Below, piece by piece: positions 23,515 to 35,289 of a DNA stretch of 64,000 bases. The position numbers were made by a program, and so were the translations under genes. The first letter of the stretch is position 1, and the number at the start of each line of letters is the position of its first letter. Source of the stretch: Termitomyces sp. T153 (lineage: Eukaryota > Basidiomycota > Agaricomycetes > Agaricales > Lyophyllaceae); contig JACKQL020000002.1 in assembly GCA_018296165.2 (NCBI GenBank), positions 2,530,420 to 2,594,419 of the forward strand. Reading direction: 5' to 3'. The notes beneath the pieces were generated by a model. That model saw only the letters and a program-made list of their open reading frames with translations, was not told where the DNA came from and did no database searches.

Positions 23515-26023
23515 AAACTGCCAACTCGTTTTCCATGAACTGGTAGTTACAGTCCTCTCCGTTGATCGTCCACACGGTGCATCCCATCACCTGTCATTTA
23601 GGACAACTGTGAATAAAGTGTCCCTGCTCACCACATAGGATGCACGCGCCCTCCTTCCATCATTTCTCCTGCGTTTCCTCTGGCACGTTGATCCATGGGC
23701 TGTCCTGGATTCTGTTTGCGCATAGGGCTTCTTGATTGTCGGCGGGGTCCGGGATGTTGTCGCGATCATCGGGGTTGGTATCCAGGGGTACTGGGGTGTC
23801 ATGGAGGTCGGCGGCGTTGAGCTGGGCGGGTGGGCGCTGCCCCGGGGGTCGGTTGGTGTTGGGGACTCCTCGGCCCGGAGGGAAGCAGGGTGCGGGGTTA
23901 GCAGGGTTAGCGGGGATTGAGGATTGGATGCCATTGGTTGCTCTGGCCTGCCAGTTGGTGTTACCGGAGGTGTTCCAAGAGGTCCAGGGTGCCGTGTTTT
24001 CGCTGCGGTCTTCCCAGTAATGTTGGTTGACCTGGGTAACAAGCGCCTTGTACCCGTCATAGGTGGTTTGCTTGGGCGCAAGGTGAAGGACGTCCTTGAT
24101 CCATTGGGGTAGGGCATGACGGAGGGCAAACCAGAGGGCATTGTAATTCCAGCTGGTCTTGTAGGCCTCTCGTTCGAATCGTACGATGAAGGTCGTGAAG
24201 CATTTGTTGTCACGCATTCAGAGGTTGAAGAGATTTTCCTCCGCCTCCGCTATGGTGTCAAAGATGCCAAACTTACTCGAGAACTCTTGGGTGAAAGCGA
24301 GCCAATTGGAGAGTACGGGATTGTTTGGGTCAAACCAGAGTAGCACGGTGTAGTGGTCGAAGGCGATGCCCTGTAAGTATGATGCAGTGAAGGCTACTCG
24401 TGAGCTCTCAAGCTGAAAAGTGATGGGCTTAGCTTGGAACATAGTTAAACACTGAGTCAGGAAGATTTGCCACTTCTGAGGGTCGCGGCCAGTGAAGGGT
24501 TTGGGCTTCTGGATGTCGAGTTTACCCTCCCGGGCCAGTGCGTCGCGGGTATCGTCCTGTGAATTTTGAGTTTGAGGTGGGGGTCCGGCGTTGTAGTAGT
24601 AGTAGTAGTGATTTCCGTTTCCGCACTGGGGGGGAAAGTTGTCCATCGCTGGGCCCCATCCTCCCAGGGGTCCGCCATTGGGTGGTCCTCCACCGGGGTT
24701 TTGACCCACGCTACCCGGGGCAGGTCCTGGGGCCCATCGAGGGGGAGGGGATCCTCCGGGGGTTGGGGGTCCAAAATAGTTGGCGTCGGTGGGGGGATTA
24801 GGCATCGGGGCAGGCGGGGAATGAGAGGAGTTGGTGGAAAAAGAGGGTCAGGGCGCCCCAGGGCCCATGGGCTGTCGCAGGGGAACTGGGGCGTTGGGAC
24901 GGGGCGGAGGAGCATTGGTACAAGGGGCGCGGAGATCGAAGTGGGGGGGTCGGTCTCGTTGAGGCCTGTTGCATGGGGCGTGTTCGTCGGCAGGGTTGCC
25001 CAGCTCGTCGATATAGGAGAGGGTCCTGTTGTCATTGTCGGCACGTAGGGGCAGTCGTTGGGAACGGAGTTCGGGGGCGGCAGGTTGGTCCCAGGTTTGG
25101 AAGGCGCTGGGCACAGAGCTGACCCAGGGCTGGGCGGAGAGAGCCAAGGTGTGGGTGGCGGGTTGGTCAAACAACCCCCCCGCGGGGTTGAGGTTCCTCA
25201 AGATGCTGGAGGCCACGTTGAGTTCTTCCTGCTGGCGGGGAATGGAAGGTGGGGCTTCGTTTTGTGTTCCGACGGGTTCCTCGCGTTGCATGTGGAAGGA
25301 GCAGGCGGGATCCAGAGGGTCTTTGAAGGGGTGGGGGTTCGGGCTAGTGTGGATTTCTTTGACCAAGGCGCGGAGCTCATTCCGTAAGTTGTCGTCAATA
25401 CCCAGGGTGCCTTGCATATTCTCCGGGAGGTTCCCTTGCAGGTAGCATTTGTGGAAGTCGAGGAGTCGATCCGCCCAGACCTCCGGAGTTGCGGAGGCAT
25501 CGGGGTAGCCTAGGTTGGTGAGGAGGGTGTGGGTACGCCTTGCAAATTCTGCAGGGGACAGGCGGAGGAAGCGGAGGACTTCGTCGCATTGCTGGGCGTA
25601 GGCTTTGACCCTTTGCTGCCTAGGAGAAGGAGGGGTTTGAGCGGTGAACAGTGGGCAGGGGGGGGAATAGTTATCCGTGGCCTCCGGAGGGACTGGGGCT
25701 GCAGCGGGGATTGGGTACACATAGTAATGGGCAGGGGGGAGGTAGGCGGGGTTGGGGGGTGCTGCAGAGTATCCTCCAGGGTTGATACGGGGGTTATTGC
25801 CATCGGCGTGGAATGCGGGAGGGCGGCGCCAGCCCGAGGGTATTCCCTGGCTAATGGAGGGGCCATAGAACGCCTGGTTGGGGTCAGGGGTCCAGTGATG
25901 GGGCACGTATTGGTCTGCGAAGGGACCCGGGTAGAATGGGGCATAGGGATTTTCCAGGAGGGGCTGGCCGTAGGCGTTGGTTGGGTAGCCAACAGGGTTG
26001 TACACGGGGTTAAACGCAGACAT
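23515..26023 (-). pseudogene. Gag remnant of element 3
   Basis: Begins with the same MSAFNP start as the intact Gag, open from 26023 to 24848, then interrupted. Capsid-type blocks are open at 24805-24218 and 24217-23660. The CCHC knuckle region lies near 23590-23640. The low-complexity Pro/Asn-rich N-terminal half is kept. Differences from the intact Gag are mainly transitions. Confidence 0.85.
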
Positions 26024-26055
26024 CGAGAACGGGGTAAGGGGGAGTCTTAATATTA

Positions 26056-27085
26056 TGTCAGGTTCCGCTGATGACGGGGGCTCAGTACACTGGCGAGTCC
26101 TTACTAGGCAGATGCAATGTCCTGTGCTTATAACCAGGCATCCGGAGTTGGAGTGGAGGTGAGGAAAGCTTGCGAGGGGGTTCCCAGGGAAAGCAGTCTG
26201 AGTAAGTCCTGAATGGTCTGGAGGAGTCTAAGACCGAAGGTACTGGTCGTTGACCCAGGGCGGGTGTCAGGGCTAGTTCGTGGGCGCGCAAATAGATTGC
26301 GGGGTAAGCAGAGGTTTCTCGGGTGATGGGGGCGGGGTCGGAGCTGGATAGGGGATTTCCAGGGCTTGAGGGGTCCCAGGGCCAAGCGGGGAGTGAGGGT
26401 CGGAGTTGTTGTAAGAATGTTTGGGTCGTGGCGCATGCACAGAGTTTGTACTGATGTAGGGAGCAAGAGGAACTTAGAAGGACAAAGGAAATATGTACAG
26501 TCGAGATGAGATGGAGATGAGATGAGACGGAGATGAGACGAGATGGAGATGAGAAGAGACTGAGGAAAAAGATAGATTCGGAACTTAAAAACAGAAACAG
26601 AGACGAGACTAGAGATGAAATATAGGAAACTGGTAAATGTAATATCAAGACTAAAGTTTGAGGAGTTATTCTATGACTTATATACCAACTACTAGGTACT
26701 TCAGAGGGTGGCGGATATGGTGGCAGGGGTCGACGGAGCTGTGCGGAGTCAATGGGTGTTGGGTACAATCCAAGGTCGGGCCACGGCGGTATTCTGATGG
26801 GATCAGTTGGGGGCGCAGCCACTCCGGGGACGTTGTGACACTCTGGGATGGGTCAGGTAAACTAGGGTAGGGGGTTGGGGATGTATGACGTGGCCAGGAA
26901 CGGTGGGGGAAGGTTTCAGGGAGAGTGGTGATGGCTACGGAGAGGGAGTTGGAGTTGCCATTGGGGTTTGCCAGAGAAGCGTTGGAGTTATCCAGTGTGG
27001 GCGTGAAAGTGTGGGCAGGGTTCAGGGGAGTTAGACGGGAAGTTGTGAGGGGTTGGGAGCAGTGTCTAGGGAGCGGGTTGTGACA
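26056..27085 (-). repeat. 5' LTR of element 3 with expanded leader repeat
   Basis: TGTCA at 26056 to TGACA at 27085, about 1030 bp, roughly 40 bp longer than the LTR of element 1. The extra length is in a GAGAT/GAGAC tandem tract (about 26505-26565) in the transcribed leader. The site beside it (26043-26055) reads AGTCTTAATATTA, one base changed from the intact primer site complement. The sequence immediately beyond 27085 is TACAC. The partner target copy is not visible because the other end is truncated. Confidence 0.85.
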
Positions 27086-27091
27086 TACACT

Positions 27092-27815
27092 CTCTGACAT
27101 ATTTGATGGAGACTATAGAGTTGGGAAACATTTCCTCTAGTCTTGCATCACCTATATTCAGCTGAGCAGTGAAACCTTTGCCTCTGACACCTTGAAAATT
27201 GCCTGGATTCTCTCCTATATGAAGGCTGGCCAAGCCTCAACCTATGCACTGCACATTTTTTGATGCCCAAGAGGAGTGGAGAGTTTTTCTGGCTGGATGG
27301 AGTTTGAGAAGGAGTTTTGAGCTGAGTTCTTTCCCATTGACCCTGCCAAGACCACAGCTCTTTCTCTTCAAGACTGAGCCCAGTATAGTCAAGGAAAGCA
27401 GCAATCCATGAGAGAGGGGTGGAGTCCATCTTGAAAGGTTAGGCAGAGTTGCAGACTATCTGGATATCCAGCCTGTTTGACTAAGGCACAGAAAGAATTG
27501 ATGTATTTGTCAAGTAACTGCTTTTCTTAACCATACTGGGTCTGGTCTCAAAGGAAAAGAGCTGTGGTCTTGGCAGGGTTGAGAAAAAAGAACTCAGCTT
27601 AGAACTCCTTCTCAAACTCCATCCAGCCAGAAAAACTCTCAACTCTTCCTAGGCATCAAAAAATATGCAGTGTGTAAGTCAAGGCTCAGCCTGCCTTCAT
27701 GTAGGAGAGAATCCAGGTGATTTTCAAGGTGTCAGAGGCAGGCTGCACCACTCAGCTGGATATAGATAATGCAAGACTGAAGGAAATGTTCCCCAACTCT
27801 ATGGTTCCCATCAAA
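27092..27815. repeat. Inverted duplication of a gypsy gag fragment
   Basis: The left arm (about 27092-27375) encodes a gag piece on the plus strand (EFEKEF, EFFPIDPAKTTAL). The right arm (about 27530-27815) carries the same piece on the minus strand with similar sequence. The spacer between them is about 150 bp. It lies next to the 5' LTR of element 3. Both arms are broken and CpG-poor. Confidence 0.7.
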
Positions 27816-28560
27816 TACATCAGGGAGGGCAGGGCAAGGAAGTCTAGAGCAGGGTGCTGAAACTTCTGAGCTAGGTGCAGAGGAGAACCTCCCTGCAGCT
27901 GCTGGGGGTCCAGGGGGAGAATAGGAGTGAAGGGGAGATGTTCCAGGAGGACCTGGAGGGAAAGAAACACTGCTTCAGTGGTTTGATGGAGCCCAGTGAG
28001 TTCAGTAGTGTAGGAGGTAAGGGAGGCTTGAGTGAGTTGAATCTGTGTCTCCAGAGATAGCAAATGACTCCAGGCATTATTCTGGGGGCTTGAAGCATCA
28101 GGGGGAGGTGCTAGAGGGGTTGGCTGGGTTATAGGAGGAGCACAGGAGGCACTAAGACACTGGTGGAGGAGAGACCTCTTGAGAAACTAAGTAAAAACAA
28201 GGGCTCCCGGGCCAAATGTAGAGACTTGTTCTGCTATAAGAGTGACCTCTGGAGGCTGTGGCTTAATCACACAACTGGCAAAGGGAGATCTAAAGTCTAT
28301 TCAGTATGGTATGGTGTCTACAAGTATACTATACACCTGGCAAAGAGAGATCCAGAGAGAAAACAAGTCTGAGGAACTCCCTAGGCCAGATGCTACACTC
28401 TAGGCCCTCAGACTCATGGGACACAACTGTACAGTAGGACAGAAAAGATCATGTGACTTGCATGTGCATGGCCATGAACATGCTGACCTAATCACATGAC
28501 CCAGACTTGCACATGCATGGTCATGGCCATGTACATGCTAACCAAAAACAGTGGTCCCCT
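27752..28560 (-). mobile_element. Gag N-terminus and LTR-like end of a family A/B element
   Basis: 27752-28098 encodes on the minus strand the N-terminal helical gag block seen also at 33586-33867. Beyond it (28130-28400) lies the leader/LTR repeat shared with 33960-34125, 55560-55712 and 57115-57272. Two near copies of a CATGTGAC/CATGCATGG unit follow at 28450-28545. They look like a CpG-decayed LTR promoter tract. Not functional. Confidence 0.55.
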
Positions 28561-30150
28561 GACAAGGCCAGACATGTCCTCATAAGATGTTACCACCTTA
28601 AACAATGGTTTGACACCTTCAGCCAATGCTTTGCCAGATTCAGAATCACTTGTGGGTCCCTTCATACCTGTACCTGGATTTTATCATGGCTAATATCTAC
28701 TCATGGAAGAACCTCAATAGTATCCTCAATATGTGCTAACATTATAGCCCAGACTTGTCCAAGAGGGGGCTGAGGGTGAATGTAATTTTGGCTATTGCCT
28801 GCCATCATAGCAATACTACTATCTGCCAAAATTTGTATCACCTTTGGGGCCACCATCTCTCCATCCCTACATGTTCCCTTGATACAATGCACAGTTTATT
28901 ATGCCACAGAACTACATGGTCTTCTCCATGTATCTAAAGGCCAGTGGCTCAAACAACATAATAATAGCTCAATCTAACTAAGGGTGACAAGAATTTGGTG
29001 GAGGTAGCAGGGAAGAATCAGACAAATTGCAGGGTGATTCATTGATGGACAGTGTGGATTGATGCTTGGAAAGAGACAGTCCTGTCTATTAGTACTATGA
29101 AGTCTCTTGTAAATTGTTATGTGCATGTAAAAATATATCTGTGTCCAGAATGTTGCATAGAAAGTAGTTCCAATTTACTGAGTCTGTACACAATGGTGAT
29201 TTTGTCTGGAACTGTAACTACACCACAAATGATAGTGTGGATAGAAATGAACTTGCTATCCTTACATTTGTTCTCCCAGAATTGAAGTAGGCCTAGGTCA
29301 ATCTCTTTCTGTTGCCAGCTCAAATTTTGAAAGACCAATAAAAATGGCTGCACCAAGGCCAAAGGATGGGTTTGACCATCAACAGTACATGAAAAAAATT
29401 GTTCAATGCATGCAATGTAAGGCTCATTCTAACCATTGACCAGAACACAGTCATAGCATGGGTTACCATGAAACTCAGGGTTACACTGTAAATAATTGGT
29501 CTTGAGTTGCCAGTTGACTGTACACATATACTTGACTTTCAGAAGGCAATGTTCTATAATCTGAAGGTTCAGATGCATCAGGTTTAAGAATTCAAATCAA
29601 AATTGGATTGACACACCATGCTTTTGTTGGTAAAACTTACAGCCTATCTACCAGGAAGAGGGATGTCATATGCAGGTAGGAATCTTGTCATAAATTTTCC
29701 CAGCATGATTCAAAAGCATTCAAAGGCCTCATTGTCTTTATGGCTCTGTAAAATGTATAACAGCATGGTCAATGGCAATGGCAATCCAAGTACTCAAACC
29801 TGATTATGACCACTAGAATCAAAGCTGACTGTGTGCTGTCAAGATTGTCAAGTGTTGTAATAATGATTCTTGATAGATGTCCAAAGCATCAATATTTGAT
29901 AAATTAAAACCATTATCATCAAAATGTAAAACATTGTAAGACAGCACACAATGAAGATCACCATATTTGATCAACCACATTGCATTCTATATCAAGTTAA
30001 TGAATCTGTAATGTCTGGATTGTAAAATAAAGGAATAACATACTTGGACTGGGCAAAGGCTCTGTTTCTTAAAGCTCCTTGAACAGCTGTGGCAGTTTTT
30101 GGAGCCATAGACTCTGTGTAATATTGCTCAGAGCTTGACTGGGTCTGTAA
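28560..30150. other. CpG-poor repeat-like DNA without a recognised gene
   Basis: Only short open frames occur on both strands (the longest about 80 codons) and none matches a family I recognise. Base composition is AT-rich and CpG is nearly absent, like the flanking elements. It is probably old transposon sequence. Confidence 0.4.
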
Positions 30151-30267
30151 GGGAAATTTGAGAGTCAAGTTCCACATCTGATCTTGTGGTACCAAGCAGA
30201 TTGGGCATGGAAATTTGCCTCAAAGGCCATGAACAAGCAAGATAACAGACCTGAAATCATTCTTTTA

Positions 30268-30711
30268 TTAGGCACAAAATTGCAGAAAGCTGATGATGCT
30301 CCAGCCAGGCTTGTAGTGCAAAGAGAAGTCAAAGTTGGCAAGGGAAAGGGACCACTGGGCCTGTTGGCAATTGAGCTTCTTAGCTGTCTGGAAGTATTCA
30401 AGGTTCTTGTGATCTGTCCAGACCTTGAACTTGTGCCATGCACCTTCCAGGAAGTGCTGCCACTCCTCAAATGACCAGATGATGGCCAGCATCTCCTTGT
30501 CATGGATCTCATAGTTCTGCTCCACTGCATTCAGGCTCTCGGAGTAAAAGGCCACTAGATGCCACTTCCCATCCTTTGGAGATTGCTGCAAAAGCACAGC
30601 CCCAGTGGCAAAGTTGGAGCTGTCAGCTTCTACCCAGAAGAGAGAGTTGTCATCTGGGAAGAGGAGGACAGGTCTGGAGGTCATGGCACACTTGAGAGTG
30701 TCAAAGGCCAT
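30268..30711 (-). pseudogene. RNase H remnant of element B
   Basis: A 147-codon open stretch with the RNase H signature: FWVEADSS near the start, DKEMLAI in the middle and WTDHKNLEYF near the end. This domain removes the RNA template during reverse transcription. It follows the RT fragment directly. The first Asp of the usual D-A-S motif is Glu-Ala-Asp here. The similar block on the plus strand at 59.3 kb is more decayed. Confidence 0.75.
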
Positions 30712-30735
30712 CTGCTCTGGTGGAGGTCCCCAACT

Positions 30736-31647
30736 TCATGTAACATCCTTTCCAGTGAGGTTGAATAGTGGATGGGCATGGTGCAAGAAGTCCTGGATGA
30801 ATCTCCAGTAGAAGTTTGTGAAACCAAGAAATGCCTGCACCTCCTTCTTGTTCTTGGGCTTTAGCCACTCCACCACACCTGCTACCTTCACCAGGTCCAT
30901 TTCTGCAGCTCCATGCAAGATGATCAGGCCAAGGTATTTGATCTGGGTCTGTTCAAACTCACACTTCTCTGGCTTGAAGTAGAGCTGGTACTGGCAGAGG
31001 CATTCCAGGACAAGGTAAGTGATCTGACAGTATTCCTCCAGCATTTTGGTATAGATGAGGATGTTGTCAAGGTATACACACACTATGCTCTCTGCTATGA
31101 GGTCCTGGAAGATGTTGTTCATCATGGTCTGAAAGGTAGTGGGGCTATTGGTGAGTCCAAAGAACATAATGAGTGGCTCAAACAATCCCTGGTTGGTCTG
31201 GAAGGTGGCCTTCCACTTCTCTCCTTCCTAAATGCACACATTGTTGTAACCCCACCAGACATCCAGTTTAGTGAAGTATTGTGCACCCTGGAGGTTGTTG
31301 ATGAGCTTGGAGATGAGGGGGAGGGGGTAATGGTTCTTCACTGTCATGGGGTTAAGAACTTGGTAGTCCTAGACCAGTCAGAGTGAGCCATTCTTCTTCT
31401 TGATGAAGAAGACTAGAGAGGCCATCAGAGACTTGGAAGGGCAGATACAACCAGAGTCCAGGTTTTCTTGCAGGAATGTGTCAAGCTCCTCCTGTTCCCT
31501 GGGCATGAGCAGGTAGACCTTACAGCTGGAGAGTGTGGAATCTGGCAGCAGTTCAATGGCATGGTCCCACCTCTTGCAATCCAGAAGTGAGTCAAACAAG
31601 GCTTTGGAGAACACATGCTCAAATACATGGAGGTAGGGAGGTACCAT
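30736..31647 (-). pseudogene. Reverse transcriptase remnant of element B
   Basis: Two open pieces (31647-31378 and 31185-30736) with a gap of stops between them. The first ends in FIKKKNGSL, the second has FGLTNSPTTFQ and the polymerase motif reading YLDN where YLDD is required. A typical RT tail (EKCEF, YLGLI, FLGFTNFYWRFI) follows. Loss of the second catalytic Asp and the frame breaks make it inactive. Confidence 0.8.
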
Positions 31648-31899
31648 GTCCTGGAACTCTCTGGCATGGCATTGGCAGCAAATGCCTGGGCCAGCTGCTG
31701 GGATATAGTCTGGCTAGCCCAGATCTCTGCAATGGAGGGTGGTGGGTGTACAGTGGTTGTATAGATCCAATCTCCCACTTCTACTGCTTTATCAAGGAAC
31801 TCCAGCTCATGTACACCATCAAACTCCCTTCCATGCTCCTTCCCTGAGGCTCCACCACCACTCTGGTTGTCCTTGTAGAAGGCCTTTCTATAAGGGAAT

Positions 31900-32429
31900 G
31901 CCAGAGGCAGAGGATCCAGAAGGTCTAGATCTGCAAAGGGGAGAAGGCTGGCATGACATGCACAGATGGCTGCATGTTCTTGAACTTGGGCCTGGTGCTC
32001 TGCCCTGTCCTCTGCAGCACAGATAAAGCACTTCCAGGGGCACCTGCTCATGGTTATCTGTCCTTTGGTCCAATCAACCTCAGGGTTGTGCTTGCAGAGC
32101 CACATGAACCCAAGGATCATGTCCTGCCTATCCAGGCTGGGGACAGCAAACATGGTGTGCTCCACATAGTTCTGATAGCAGAGGACTAGATCAACCACAG
32201 AGTTGATGGTGCCTGCTTTATTAGGCATTCCATCAATATTGTAGACTGGAATGGGCTTGGGGAGGGGCTGTGTAGTCAGTCCATGGCATTTGACAAACCC
32301 CGAGTCCAGAAACAGTCCTATTGCTCTGCTATCTAGAAGAGCCATGACTCCACAGGTTTGCTGGGTGTCCATTGTCTCAATCTCTACATTGAGATGCAGG
32401 GAGCTGGTGGATGAGCTGGAAGCCATCAT
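31900..32429 (-). pseudogene. Protease remnant of element B
   Basis: The block ALLDSRAIGLFLDSG marks the retropepsin catalytic loop, with Arg in place of the Gly of D-S-G. The hydrophobic block MILGFMWLCKHNPEVDW follows. The reading frame is open over this part (31425-32429) but the active site is altered. Confidence 0.7.
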
Positions 32430-32660
32430 GTACTGTCAGGGCATTTGACATGCCCAGATGGAGCCACACCAATGGACCTTCAGAGGTCTTGGGGAGCTTG
32501 GTGGGGGCTCTGGAGTTAGTGTTTGCATGTCTGGAGGGGAGTGTTGAGGTTCCTATCTCAGAATGAAGGGCATTAGAAAAGGCAGTTTCATTTTCTATTG
32601 ATAGACACAAGAACCTGTGAGCACCCAGCAATGGAGGTGTACACCTTATCCATTGCTCAA

Positions 32661-33867
32661 CTAAAAATCCTCCTCCACCTCTGGGGGTGAGGTGCATGCA
32701 CTGATCTTCTCTGGAGTCAACTCTGGCATAGGCTTGTCCAGTGACAGAGCTCTAGCAGCATTCTTTGCAGCCAGCAGCTGCAGGAGGAGTTCCTCCTGCT
32801 CTACCATAGAGAGGTAGCATACCTCCAGGCCCAAGGGGCAGTGCCATGCAAAGTGCCCAGGCTTCTGGCATCTCTGGCATAGCAGTGGGGCAGCATCCAC
32901 ATTCATAGGAATCCCTGGCAGCAGGGGGCGCACTGCAGGGATGGCCAGAGTAAAGGCCAGCATTGGGCAAGCAGGTGCAGGGTGGTGGAAATTGCTGATT
33001 AGAGCAGGGCACAGTGCAGAATGTGGATGGCAGAGCTCCCTCCAGATCTCCATGAGTTGCCATTGGTCCTGGGCCACCTTGTACTACAATGCAATCTTTT
33101 CATTGTTGGAGTGACCCTCTGCCAGATTGTCAATGTATTCCACCAGTGCATGGGTGCAAGCCATCCTAGAAGGTGAGGCATAGTTGAAGGCTATTGGAGT
33201 AAGTGGCCTGCTTGACCAGAGCCCAGAACAAGTCAATGTACTCATCCAGTGTACACTTTTCTTGCCTGTATTGCTCTCTATCACATAGTGTCAAGGCCAC
33301 AGTCTTGGCAGGGTCTAACAGGAAAAACTCCACACAGAAGTCCTTCTCAAAGGTGGCCCAGTCTGGAAAACTTCCAACACCTCTGGAGCAATGGAAAACT
33401 CACAGCGCATAGGTGGAGGCATGTCCAGACTTCATGTATGACAGCACCCAGGCTATTTTCAATGCATCAGAGTCAAAGGCATTCCTACTGAGGTGGATAT
33501 AGGTGAGGCAGGACTGCAGAAATTGCTCCCTGCTAGAGCAGGCACCATCATATGCATCTGGTAGTGCCAGACATGGAATATGTGGCTATAGGGTCACCAG
33601 AGCTGCAGGGACAGGTGTGGAGGGGGTTGGGGCTGGTTCTGCAGCTGTGGGAGGGGCAGAGTTAGGTGTTAGGCATTTGAGCAATGCCTGGAGTGATTGA
33701 GAGATAAGATCTGTCATTTGATGGAGGGTAGAGAGTTTGGTAGTATAGTGGGTGAGAGACAATTGCATTAATTGCACCTGGGTTTCTAAGTGTAGCAGGC
33801 AAATCCAGGCTTTGTTCTGCAGGGCTGGGGCCTCTGAGGGTGTGTCTGGGTTGACAAGCTGAGACAT
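32661..33867 (-). pseudogene. Gag remnant of element B
   Basis: N-terminal helical block at 33867-33586, central capsid-type region around 33490-33080 in broken frames, and a zinc-knuckle region at 33077-32661 with CQRCQKPGHFAWHC (CX2CX4HX4C intact). Stops separate the parts. Content matches the gag of element A. Confidence 0.7.
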
Positions 33868-33957
33868 AGAACTCTACAGTGTTTAATCCTGGTGGAGAAG
33901 TGACAGATAGTGGTTCAGAGGTTCCTTGTGGCTATGAGGGGCTTCCAGACCAGTTTT

Positions 33958-34125
33958 AGGAGACTTGTTCTGCTGTAAGGGCAACCTCCAGAGCAGTGGA
34001 TCAGAGTCATGCAGCTAGCAGAGGGGAATCCAAAGTATATTAGCAGAGTAGACAACAATACAATCAGTAACTAATCACCTAGCAGAGGGGAATCCAAAGA
34101 GAACAAGTCTAAGGATCCCTGCTGC
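33958..34125 (-). repeat. Leader/LTR repeat unit (one of five)
   Basis: A unit containing AGACTTGTTCTGCTGTAAGG and twice CTAGCAGAGGGGAATCCAAAG. Related units in the same printed orientation lie at 28220-28380, 55560-55712, 57115-57272 and, in part, 2024-2060. Two of the five lie just upstream of gag N-termini in minus orientation, so it is probably the LTR or leader of the family A/B elements. Confidence 0.6.
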
Positions 34126-34699
34126 TCAGGGCAGCACATCAGTGGGCAGCAGAGGCATGGGAACTACTGTACAGAAGACCAGAGCTGCTCCTAACCCTAG
34201 GGCAATAATTGCTGAGGTAATACAGGAAACTCCACAGTTCTCCAGAGATCTCTGGGGTTCTAGAAAGAGCCCCAGAGATCTTGAACAAGCTGTGGAGGTG
34301 CTGGAACCAGTCACAGAGGTTGGAAATGGAAGTCCCCTGACAGCTGCCAGAATGTCTGATATACATGATTGAAATGTAACATGAGTTTGTGAACTTTGAA
34401 TGTAGAGTAGACAATGTCATACCTCAGGCCTCATCATCTGTCCAGGGCTTGGTGATGAATTGTCCCCAGTTAGTCCCCATCCACCTATAATGTTTCTCTG
34501 CATCCCATGTGATGTGCAGTGCAACTATGGGGTCATCAATAACATTTCAGTCCCATGGTTCACATATGCAGATATCAAAGCCTTGAGGCACACCTTATGC
34601 AGAACTTGATAATATTTTTTCTCAAACTGGCCAATTATTACTATAAACCAACTGTGAAGTCTAGCAATTGAAGATTATACTCACTCAGGTATGAAGCTC

Positions 34700-35107
34700 A
34701 GATGCCTTGTCTTAGGTCTTTTTCAAGTTGGCACCATTTTTCAGGGTGAGCAGGTCTTCAGTGTCACATGCAGCAGCTTGATGGCATAACTTGATGAGGC
34801 ATTCCAATTGGGACTTATTGAGGGCAGCCTCAAGTCCCAGTTCAGCAATTTCAAAGTCAAGACACAAATTAAAGGGTTTCCATGGTTCAAAGTCTGGAGG
34901 CAGGATCACTTTTTGAGGAAAGCAATCAGTATAAAATCCTAGCTTGGTTGGGATTTCAGAGTGTGGATGATATTCTATTTTAAAGAGCTCTTCTGTTGAT
35001 GACAGGTTTGCAATTTTTTCTGGACCATTGAGTGAACTGTCATGCCAATTCAGAGCAGCATCCTCAACTTGGAATAGATTAAGATGATAGCTTCTAAATT
35101 TGTGCAA
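34700..35107 (-). pseudogene. Plavaka-like transposase fragment (CACTA type)
   Basis: A 131-codon open frame with the pattern PWKPF, then DFEIAEL and later LECLIKL. It resembles the N-terminal region of fungal Plavaka proteins (PW.PF...EWELA......FL.L). The catalytic part is not seen. CpG-poor, isolated fragment next to the ATPase island. Family assignment is from memory of the motif and remains tentative. Confidence 0.4.
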
Positions 35108-35289
35108 TAGAACAGATGTGATGAAATAATATTACCTCTCGAAATTCAACATCTCCAAAAGCAAAAGCATGGGGTTCAGCATCAAAATCATACAGTACTG
35201 GACCATCAATAGATTCAGATTTGCTGGAGGGTCAAATTTGAGTTGGTACAGATCCATGAATGACTGGTCCATTGATAACAGGATCCTTT

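Larger units (their letters stand above)
16526..27085 (-). mobile_element. Mutated chromovirus copy in inverse orientation (element 3)
   Basis: A full-length relative of element 1 on the minus strand: 5' LTR 27085-26056, gag region 26023 to about 23515, pol region about 23441-19363, the accessory gene on the plus strand (17439-19133), polypurine tract about 17228-17238 and a 3' LTR cut short (17225-16526). Differences from element 1 are mostly transitions and many fall at CpG (CG to TG or CA). Many introduce stops. It stands tail-to-tail with element 1, forming an imperfect inverted repeat with arms of about 10.5 kb. Confidence 0.9.
30160..34130 (-). mobile_element. Decayed Ty3/gypsy element, family A/B (element B)
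   Basis: Minus-strand order: leader/LTR (34130-33890), gag (33867 to about 32661), protease (32429 to about 31900), reverse transcriptase (31647-30736) and RNase H (30711-30268). No integrase or chromodomain is seen beyond RNase H. It is closely similar to the fragment at 1-2150. CpG is nearly absent. Confidence 0.8.

Noticed and set aside
28440..28545. Regulatory array of CATG repeats
   Set aside because: Two near copies of a CATGTGAC/CATGCATGG unit fit a CpG-decayed LTR promoter duplication; nothing supports a separate regulatory role.
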